A DNA stretch of 64,000 nt from assembly GCA_046350455.1 (NCBI GenBank), contig JAXMAM010000008.1, positions 1 to 64,000 on the forward strand, given 5' to 3'. Shown one piece after another: positions 34,900 to 41,417 of the stretch (position 1 is its first letter; every line of letters starts with the position of its first letter). The translations under genes and the position numbers were made by a program. The notes under the pieces are model-generated. The model did not search any database. It worked only from the letters and a program-made list of their open reading frames with translations, and had not been told where the DNA came from. Source of the stretch: CAZXGD01 sp046350455. Lineage in GTDB: Bacteria > Planctomycetota > Phycisphaerae > Phycisphaerales > SM1A02.

Positions 34900-36169
34900 T
34901 CTACCTGTGGCTCGCTGCCTTCCTCACTCTGGCGGCCACAGCGGTGTTGGCAGCGCTCAGCCGTGCGCTGCTGCATGTGAGCCCCTCGCAGCTGGAGCGT
35001 GAGCTGGAGCGCCGCGGCTCCCTGGAGCGGGGCCGCTGGATCCTGGATCACCTGGAGCGGGTGGAGTGGGCCACAGCGTTCCTGCGCACGTTTGGGCGCA
35101 TCGCCTTCTTGGGCTCACGCTCCTCATGGTGGTGGGCATTGATGGCACGCTGGGGCTGGAGGATATGGCGCTGGCGGCCGCCATCTCGGTGGTGCTGGTG
35201 TGGATGTTCACCAGCGTGGTGGCCGGCGGCATCGCGCGCTACGCGCCGGACACAGTCATCGCGTCCTGCCTGCCAGCACTGCGGGGCATCTCGGTGGCGC
35301 TGTACCCGCTCATCTGGCTGGGCGACCGCGCAGAGCTTCTGGTGCGCCGCGCGGCTGGCTCGGAAACCCGCGAGGAGCGCCAGGAGAACGAACTGCTGAG
35401 CTCCATCGAGGACACGCAGCGCGAAGGCGTGATTGATGAGGTCTCCGCTGCCATCCTGGAGAACGCGGTGGAGTTCCACGACACCACCGTGGGCGCGGTG
35501 ATGACGCCGCGCGCAGCCATCCGCGCCATGCCCTACACGGACGATCTGGCTGCGGTGCGCCAGGCGCTGGAGGCAGCCGGACACTCCCGCGTGCCGGTGT
35601 ACGACCCGGACCTGGACCACGTGGTGGGCGTGCTGCACGTGCGCGACATGGTGCCGTTCCTGGGTTCTGCAGGCGATGGCTTTGTGCTGCGGCCGCTGCT
35701 GCGCGAGCCCATGCGCGTGCCAGAGAGCAAGCCAGTGCGCGAGCAGCTGCTGGACTTCCAGCGCGCCAAGGTGCACATCGCCATGGTGCTGGACGAGTAC
35801 GGTGGCGTGACGGGCCTGGTGACCATCGAGGACCTGCTGGAGGAACTGGTGGGCGAGATCCGCGACGAGCACGAGCCACCCAGCGCGGACGTCCCAGACC
35901 TGCGCTTGGCTGGGCCCGGCATGGCGGAGGTGCGCGGCAGCACGCCCGTGCACGAGCTGAATGAAGCGCTCGGCCTGGCCATTCCAGAGGACGAGGGCTA
36001 CGAAACAGTGGCTGGATTCCTGCTGGACAGGCTGGGCCGCATCCCAGAAGTGGGCACCCTGCTGCAGAAGCACGGCGCGCGCTTTGAGGTGCTGCGGGCG
36101 TCGCCCACCACGGTGGACCAGGTGCGCGTCACCCTGCTGCCTGAGAACCCGGACGCAGACGCAGAGTAG
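34896..36169 (+). pseudogene. Frameshifted CNNM/CorC-type CBS-domain membrane protein
   Basis: One gene in two frames. GTG 34896 starts a membrane segment and SPSQLERELERRGSLERGRW, up to FLRTFGRIAF. The continuation is in the frame beginning LGLTLLMVVGIDGTLGLED, followed by two more segments and the CBS pair. Family motifs are VMTPRAAIRAMP, HSRVPVYD, VLDEYGGVTGLVTIEDLLEELVGEI and the CorC/HlyC end domain (DEGYETVAGFLLDRLGRIP). A single missing C after 35108 (TTC-TTG instead of TTC-CTTG) explains the break. The full product would be about 424 residues, a predicted ion-transport-associated protein. If the break is real, a truncated protein could start inside the second frame near 35066. Confidence 0.8.
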
Positions 36170-36171
36170 GG

Positions 36172-36906
36172 TCAGTCGAACTCGTCGCCGCGGAAGGTGC
36201 TGGCCAGGTAGGCGTTGCGCACCTCGGGATCATTGATGATCTCCTTGGGGGCGCCATCGCGCAGGTTGCGGCCTTCGTGGATGATGTATGCCCGCGTGCA
36301 GATGCGCATGGTCTGCTGCACGTTGTGGTCGGTCACCAGCACAGCGATGCCCTCGTCGGTCAGGCGGCGCACCTCGGCCTGCAGGTCCTCCACCGTGTGT
36401 GGGTCCACCGCGGCAAAGGGCTCGTCCAGCATCAGCAGCTTGGGGCGGTTGATCAGCGCGCGCGCGATCTCCAGGCGGCGGCGCTCGCCACCGCTGCACG
36501 TGCGGGCCTGCTCATTGGCCTTGTGCTCCAGGTGGAACTGCTGCAGCAGCTGGCGGGCGCGAGCCATGCGGTCTGCCTTGGTCAGCGGCTGCAGCTCCAG
36601 GATGGCCAGCAGGTTCTCCAGGCAGGTCAGGCGCTGGAACACGCTGGGTTCCTGCGCCAGATAGCCCATGCCAGCCAGCGCGTGCCGGTACATGGGCAGC
36701 AGGGTCACATCGCGGCCATTGAAGAGCACCCTGCCGGCTTCGGGCGTGATCATGCCGATGGTCATGCGGAAGCTGGTGGTCTTGCCAGCGCCGTTGCGGC
36801 CCAGCAGGCCCACGATCTCGCCTTCGCCCACGGCAAAGCCGACATCATCCACCACGCGGCGGCTGTTGTAGCTCTTCACCAGGCCTGTCACTTCCAGAAG
36901 CGGCAC
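36172..36906 (-). CDS. lptB: Lipopolysaccharide export ATPase LptB
   Basis: Cytoplasmic ATPase of the LPS transport bridge. The 244-residue protein has Walker A GRNGAGKTT, the LptB-typical MYRHALAGMGYLAQEPSVFQRLT, signature CSGGERRRLEIARAL, Walker B LMLDEPFAAVDP and switch VTDHNVQQTM. These residues separate LptB from other branched-chain-type ATPases. GTG start at 36906. It converges with the CBS gene and diverges from the PEGA lipoprotein only 25 nt away. Its partners LptF/G are not in the window; an LptA/C-like protein is at 54.2 kb. Confidence 0.93.
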   Translation of the reverse strand: MPLLEVTGLVKSYNSRRVVDDVGFAVGEGEIVGLLGRNGAGKTTSFRMTIGMITPEAGRVLFNGRDVTLLPMYRHALAGMGYLAQEPSVFQRLTCLENLLAILELQPLTKADRMARARQLLQQFHLEHKANEQARTCSGGERRRLEIARALINRPKLLMLDEPFAAVDPHTVEDLQAEVRRLTDEGIAVLVTDHNVQQTMRICTRAYIIHEGRNLRDGAPKEIINDPEVRNAYLASTFRGDEFD

Positions 36907-36931
36907 AGCGGAAGTGTATTACACTGCCGCC

Positions 36932-37471
36932 ATGGCCCCAGGCACTGCCAACTCACGGTTTCCAGCAGGGACAACGGGTGTGTCGGTGCGTGCGGGCTGG
37001 GCTGCTGGCGCGCGCCGCGCGTGGGGCGTGGTGTGCGTGCTGGGCGCAGCGGCTGCGCTGTGCAGCGGCTGTGTCAAGCGGGAAATCGAGATCACGTCCT
37101 CTCCAGCGGGCGCGCAGGTGCTGCTGAACGGACGAGAAGTTGGCCGGACGCCCACGCGCGTGGAGTTCACCTTCGACGGCACCTATGAAGTGCGCCTGCG
37201 CCTCAATGGGTACGACCCGGTGATCGGAACGGGCGACACCAGCGCGCCAGTGTGGGACTTCTTTGGCGCTGATCTGGTGGCAGAGGTGTTCCCAGCAGAC
37301 CTGCACCGGCTGGACCAGTGGCACTTTGAGCTGGTGCCAGAAGCCACGGCAGAGGTGGGTCTGCAGGATCGGGCTGCAGCCATGCGGCAGACTGTGGAGG
37401 CGCAGCCAGCCGCGGTCGAGGGTGCACCCGCGCCCGCTGGTGGCAAGGGTGGTGGCAAGAAGGCTGGCTGA
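36932..37471 (+). CDS. PEGA-domain lipoprotein
   Basis: A 179-residue predicted lipoprotein. A long basic N-region and hydrophobic stretch lead to a lipobox-like LCSGC near residue 47, then a PEGA domain (ITSSPAGAQVLLNGREVGRTPT ... YEVRLRLNGYDPV). PEGA domains are surface or carbohydrate-associated beta-sandwich repeats. The end is a Gly/Lys tail. Its start lies 25 nt from the divergent lptB start, so both promoters must overlap or lie within the neighbouring genes. The exact role is unknown; proximity to lptB suggests the envelope. Confidence 0.75.
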   Translation: MAPGTANSRFPAGTTGVSVRAGWAAGARRAWGVVCVLGAAAALCSGCVKREIEITSSPAGAQVLLNGREVGRTPTRVEFTFDGTYEVRLRLNGYDPVIGTGDTSAPVWDFFGADLVAEVFPADLHRLDQWHFELVPEATAEVGLQDRAAAMRQTVEAQPAAVEGAPAPAGGKGGGKKAG

Positions 37472-37906
37472 AGGGGGCTGAGAAGAAATCTGGACAATTT
37501 TGCGGTGACGCCATACCGCTGCGGGCGGGTGGAGATTGGCGTGCGAACGGGCCTCTGGAGGCCGCTGGAGGCTGACCGGAGGCCTGGAGGGGGCTTTGGA
37601 GGGTGGCGAGGGGCGTCCGAGGGCCGGCACCGCGGTGCGGGGGACCCCTGAATCAAGTGCGTTCCAGCGCTGGCAAGGCACCTGGGGCCGGGTGGCTAAC
37701 TGTCTGTTATGTGGGCAGTTACGAAATTCCCGCGCAATCGGCCACCAGTGCATTGACCTGCTTCGGGGGGACGGTTACTTTCATCCTTCCGGGGAGTCCT
37801 CAATTCACCTGCCTTCTTCGCGGTCTGGAACTTCTTCCGTGGCCGCAGAAATGCCGCCGTCGGCGTGTCGGAGCGCTCGACGGCGGCTCTTTTATTTTTC
37901 GCCATA
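37472..37906. other. 435-nt gap without protein gene, ending in an intrinsic terminator
   Basis: No reading frame here has a plausible start, length and composition. The sequence contains a GGAGG-rich purine stretch (37550-37625) and an inverted repeat TAACTG/CAGTTA (37697-37702 and 37716-37721). A pyrimidine-rich half leads into the terminator at 37853-37900. No match to RNase P, tmRNA, SRP or tRNA conserved motifs was seen. It could be a long 3' UTR of the PEGA gene, a leader of the pagL-like gene, or an unrecognised small RNA. Confidence 0.5.
37853..37900 (+). terminator. Strong rho-independent terminator directly upstream of the pagL-like gene
   Basis: A perfect 9-bp GC-rich stem (GCCGCCGTC at 37853-37861 with GACGGCGGC at 37879-37887, 17-nt loop) is followed by a T-rich run, TCTTTTATTTTTC (37888-37900). 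It ends only 6-15 nt before the candidate ATGs of the next gene on the same strand, so it could be either a true terminator or the off-state of an attenuator. Confidence 0.85.
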
Positions 37907-37915
37907 ATGTCCGAC

Positions 37916-38647
37916 ATGCATCGTGGGTTCGCCACAGTCGTCGTTGGAACGCTTGCCGCCTTCCAGTTCTCGTTCGCCGCATGTGGAGGGGAGGGCAGCG
38001 TGGACGCACTTGCGCTGATGCAGGAGCAGGCTGCGCAGCAGCCTGGAGCGCAGGCGCCCGCCGCGCAGACGCCCGCAACGCAGGCCCCCGCTGCGCAAGG
38101 TGGTGCCCAGGGCAGCCCGCAGACGGGCGCAGCAAGCACTGCGCTCGAGAGCGCCCCGCAGCCGCTGGCCATCAAGCAGGCCTTTGGCGAGCAGAACAGC
38201 CTTCGCTTCAACGTGGAAGGTGACTGGCTGTCTGATTGGGACAACGCCAACATGGCGCAGGGCCGCGTTGGCGTTGCGTGGTTCTTTCTGAAGAATGTGG
38301 AGCTGGATCTCTTCCTCACGCTGGACGGTGTGTCGCAGCCCGGCCCCGACGCCTTCGGTGGCGGGTTCGACATGCAGATTCGCTGGCACATGCTGGCCTT
38401 TGAGAACTGGAGCATTTTCGGTGAGATTGGCGGCGGCATCCTGGGGACCACGCACTCCGTGCCGGCCGGTGGCTCGCAATTCAATTTCACCCCCAATATC
38501 GGCGTGGGTGCGACGTTTGCACTGACAGACTCCACACGTCTCTACACTGGCGTCCGTTGGTTCCATATCTCGAATGCAGGCCTCTACGAACACAACCCGG
38601 GTCGCGACTCCTTCAGCCTGTGGGTGGGCCTCTCCTTCTCGATGTAG
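37916..38647 (+). CDS. PagL-like lipid A 3-O-deacylase (acyloxyacyl hydrolase family)
   Basis: Predicted outer-membrane beta-barrel of 243 residues. After a signal sequence (residues 1-23; SFAACGG is lipobox-like) and an Ala/Gln/Pro-rich linker with PA-rich repeats come amphipathic strands. The key motif is FHISNAGLYEHNPGRDSF, matching the PagL catalytic His-x-Ser with NAxLxxxNPG downstream. This points to lipid A deacylation at the outer membrane. ATG 37907 is an alternative start; neither has an SD, since the terminator T-run occupies that place. CATAAT at 37903-37908 could be a -10 box, which would make the mRNA leaderless from 37916. The stop touches repeat copy A. Confidence 0.75.
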   Translation: MHRGFATVVVGTLAAFQFSFAACGGEGSVDALALMQEQAAQQPGAQAPAAQTPATQAPAAQGGAQGSPQTGAASTALESAPQPLAIKQAFGEQNSLRFNVEGDWLSDWDNANMAQGRVGVAWFFLKNVELDLFLTLDGVSQPGPDAFGGGFDMQIRWHMLAFENWSIFGEIGGGILGTTHSVPAGGSQFNFTPNIGVGATFALTDSTRLYTGVRWFHISNAGLYEHNPGRDSFSLWVGLSFSM

Positions 38648-38648
38648 C

Positions 38649-38682
38649 GAAATTGGTGCCTGGCACTCCTGTCCCTCTTTTC
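38649..38682 (-). repeat. 34-nt palindrome-centred repeat, copy A (subtype 1)
   Basis: Reverse-strand copy lying 2 nt after the pagL-like stop codon. The centre is the perfect palindrome GTGCCAGGCAC; the 5' half (element orientation) is GGGACAGGA, which defines subtype 1. With copy B it forms an inverted pair 187 nt apart. Confidence 0.85.
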
Positions 38683-38732
38683 CGGGGAGGGATGGGGGCG
38701 CGGGCGCGACGAGTGGGGGCGTCCGCGACGCG

Positions 38733-41417
38733 GTGCGAGCGGCATGGTTCGGTGCACGCGCCGTGGCGCGCGGTGTGCACGCGGCTGCGCGCGCCGCTGC
38801 GCACCGGGCGGCGCGCACCGCTTTGAAGGCGCAGGCGCCCACGCGGCGCCTGCTGCGCAGCCTCCTTGTGAAAGTAGGGACAGGAGTGCCAGGCACCATT
38901 TTCGCGCTGGGGGCAGCGCCGGTGGAGCGGTTCGATGTGGCGCAGGCGGCCGCGCCGGTGCGCATGCCAGTGGACCGACTGGTGGCAGCGCTGGCGTGGG
39001 ATGACATTTGCATTCCGCACGCCGAGCTGCTGGCAGCATGCCAGGCATGTGCCGCAACCACGGACGCACAGCTGACGTGGTGCATCCCAGTCATGGCCAC
39101 GCTGGCGCACGGCAGCGAGCGCGGAACCGGCATTGCCCTGACGCCCCAGCAGCTGGCCGCGGCGCGCGCCCACCTTGCGCGCGTGGCGGCAGCGTCGGAT
39201 GCAGCCGAAGACGCCTTGTTTGCAGCGCTGGCTCAGACACCCAGCCTGGATGACGCTGCCAGGGAGCGGCTGAGCAAGCTTCGCGCCCGACGCGCGCTGG
39301 ACCGGCGGGTGGAGCAGATCGAGCGGCGGTCCATGCTGGGGGGGCAAGCAGGGATTCGACTCCAGTACCCAGTGGATGCTGAAGTGCGTGAGTGGCTCGA
39401 CTGCGGCCGCGCGCTGTTTGGCCTGACGTGGCAACGGCCTGCGGTGCAGCGCCAGGCGATCAGCCAGGCGCTGGATCAGACGGTGGGTCAGCGGCGGGCG
39501 GCATGGGACTCTGCCGTGCCGGCGCTCGACGCCATGGTGGACCAGAAGCACCGTGGCCTACGCGAGCTCATCGGGAGCGGGGAGGATCCCTTTGCGTACC
39601 GGACCAACGTGGGCGCCAGCGTGGACGCAGCCGCGTTCGCGCCAGTGTGGAAGGCTGAGCTGGAAGCGCTGGAGACGATCGTGTCTGCGGTGCCGCCAGG
39701 CACTGCGCGGCGCGTGATGGCTTCGGTGCCCATCGGGAGCTTTGGGCGGCGCACGTGGCCAGTCTGGAGCGGGAGCATGCCCGCGCTGGGTGATTCACCT
39801 GGCCACGATGGAGCTGACCTTGGCCAGGTGTGCGCCATGGTGCTGGCAGACCCAGCGCTCACGCCAGAGCGCCGTGCCCGCCTGCAGGAGCGCGCGGCAA
39901 CCCTTCTGAAGGAGGACGCGCAGCTTGAGCTAGCCCGCATTCGCGTGTCATGCAAGCGCGCGGAGCCGGGCTTTGGTGCGGATCCCACCGCGCGCGACGC
40001 AGCGTTGAAGCAGGTGTCGGATGAGGAGGCTGCGGTGGTGCACGCCATGGTGCGGCACGCGCTGGACGCCTTGGCCGGGATGCGCGCAGACACCGGGCTG
40101 GAGTGGCTCCAGGCAGATGGCCACGTGCCGCAGCCGGCCGCTGGCCAGGACCTGACGGCCATCGAGATTCAGACAGGGGTGGAGCTGCCGTACCCAGCGG
40201 AGGCCGCGGAGCCCCGCCACGTGGATGACCTGACGCGCCGTGATCGGGAGATGGCGCGAGGCATGGTGCCCACGTTGCCTCCCGCGAATGAACTGCGTGC
40301 GCTGGCTGCGCAGCTGCATCTGGCGCCAAGCCTGCAGCCTGCAGCGCAGCAGGTGCTGGCAGATCTGGCGGCAGCGTGGAAGGAGCGCGTGGAACCCGCG
40401 GCGGATGCGGCAGCCAGCAGTGCGCGGTTTGTTGGCACAGGCCAGCTGGGGCCAAATCACACGCTGGCTGACCTGGCTGCCAAGCTGGCTGAGCTGCGCA
40501 CCGCGCGCAAGGCCGCGGTGGTGGCAGCAGAGGCAGAACTGGCCAAGGCGGTGGCAAGCCTGGCTGCGTTGGCGGCAGAGGGCGACCCTGGCCGCGATTG
40601 GGTGCAGGTCTGGCTGGCGGCAGAGCGGCGCGACATGGCGGTGCTGGGCAATCGCTTGCTGGGGTTCAGCTTGCCGGTGCCGGCTGCGGCCAACCCGTAT
40701 CGTGTGGCGCTGCGTTTCTGCGGCACTGCAGCAGATCGTGCGCAGGTGCTGCGCGTCATGGCAGCCCGCGCGGGAGAAGAGGCAGAGCTGGAGCGCCAGC
40801 TGCTCATGGACTCGGTGGACTCGCTGGCGGAGCAGGAGAGCGCTCGGTTAAGGATGCTGGGCGCCAAGGGTGGAACAGCGGGGCCAGCGTTCGACGAAGC
40901 CGCCGCTGCGCAGGCGTTGCACGCGCGGTGCACGGCGGCCAACCAGCGAGTGGTGTCTGCAGCGGTGGCACAGCTTGGAGAGGACGTGGGCCTGCGCCTG
41001 GCAGCAGCGTGCGCGCTGGCGGGCTATCCAGCGCTGCAGTCTGCGGACGGGCGGCGCGTGGACGCGCTGCTCCAGGTGGAGCTGGCGGGGCCAGAGGTGG
41101 AAGCACAGGCGCAGGCCGTGTGTGCAGCGCAGTTGGCCGCGTGGATTTGCGCAGCGGGAGAGCGGCTCAAGCTGGTGGAGACTTCGGTTCCGCGGGCCCC
41201 GCAGCCCTGGGATGACGCTGCCAACAACCCAGACACGCGCGTGGTGGCCGTGGCCCAGTTGGCGCTCGCGCCTGCGCTCCGCGATCAGGTGGCGCTGGCC
41301 TGCATGCAGATGGCCGACGCGCTGCCGGAAGATGTGGTCGCCAGGTCACCGGTGCTACGCCGGGCCTGGTGCATTCAGCAGGTGAAGGAGGACACGCATG
41401 TTGACCGGGACAAGTGA
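38733..41417 (+). CDS. Large secreted Ala-rich protein of unknown function, paralog 1
   Basis: I do not recognise a domain. The protein is about 894 residues, almost all helical and Ala/Arg/Glu-rich. After a basic N-terminus and a weakly hydrophobic stretch encoded by repeat copy B, it has RMPVDRLVAALAWDDICI, LTPQQLAAARAHLARVAAASDAAEDALFAAL, and many segments with coiled-coil character. The same order appears in the downstream gene (TPARIAVSAWQDM; LTPDELSRLATHQKRMVGVAAAAEDALFTTL), so the two are tandem paralogs. The start is uncertain: no ATG or SD fits. GTG 38733 or GTG 38868 are the candidates, and the open frame extends back into the previous gene. The end overlaps paralog 2 by 20 nt. Confidence 0.65.
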   Translation: MRAAWFGARAVARGVHAAARAAAHRAARTALKAQAPTRRLLRSLLVKVGTGVPGTIFALGAAPVERFDVAQAAAPVRMPVDRLVAALAWDDICIPHAELLAACQACAATTDAQLTWCIPVMATLAHGSERGTGIALTPQQLAAARAHLARVAAASDAAEDALFAALAQTPSLDDAARERLSKLRARRALDRRVEQIERRSMLGGQAGIRLQYPVDAEVREWLDCGRALFGLTWQRPAVQRQAISQALDQTVGQRRAAWDSAVPALDAMVDQKHRGLRELIGSGEDPFAYRTNVGASVDAAAFAPVWKAELEALETIVSAVPPGTARRVMASVPIGSFGRRTWPVWSGSMPALGDSPGHDGADLGQVCAMVLADPALTPERRARLQERAATLLKEDAQLELARIRVSCKRAEPGFGADPTARDAALKQVSDEEAAVVHAMVRHALDALAGMRADTGLEWLQADGHVPQPAAGQDLTAIEIQTGVELPYPAEAAEPRHVDDLTRRDREMARGMVPTLPPANELRALAAQLHLAPSLQPAAQQVLADLAAAWKERVEPAADAAASSARFVGTGQLGPNHTLADLAAKLAELRTARKAAVVAAEAELAKAVASLAALAAEGDPGRDWVQVWLAAERRDMAVLGNRLLGFSLPVPAAANPYRVALRFCGTAADRAQVLRVMAARAGEEAELERQLLMDSVDSLAEQESARLRMLGAKGGTAGPAFDEAAAAQALHARCTAANQRVVSAAVAQLGEDVGLRLAAACALAGYPALQSADGRRVDALLQVELAGPEVEAQAQAVCAAQLAAWICAAGERLKLVETSVPRAPQPWDDAANNPDTRVVAVAQLALAPALRDQVALACMQMADALPEDVVARSPVLRRAWCIQQVKEDTHVDRDK
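38870..38903 (+). repeat. 34-nt palindrome-centred repeat, copy B (subtype 1), inside paralog 1 signal region
   Basis: Forward copy with GGGACAGGA followed by GTGCCAGGCAC and CATTTTC. It is translated as KVGTGVPGTIF within the N-terminal hydrophobic region of paralog 1. It differs from copy A by only a few bases. Confidence 0.88.

Noticed and set aside
34896..36169. Programmed -1 frameshifting in the CBS gene
   Set aside because: The break site has no X-XXY-YYZ slippery heptamer and no obvious downstream pseudoknot; base loss explains it more simply.
37500..37850. Known structured RNA (RNase P, tmRNA, SRP or 6S) in the gap before the pagL-like gene
   Set aside because: Conserved core motifs of RNase P, tmRNA and SRP RNA are absent; 6S cannot be judged by eye, so no RNA gene is called.
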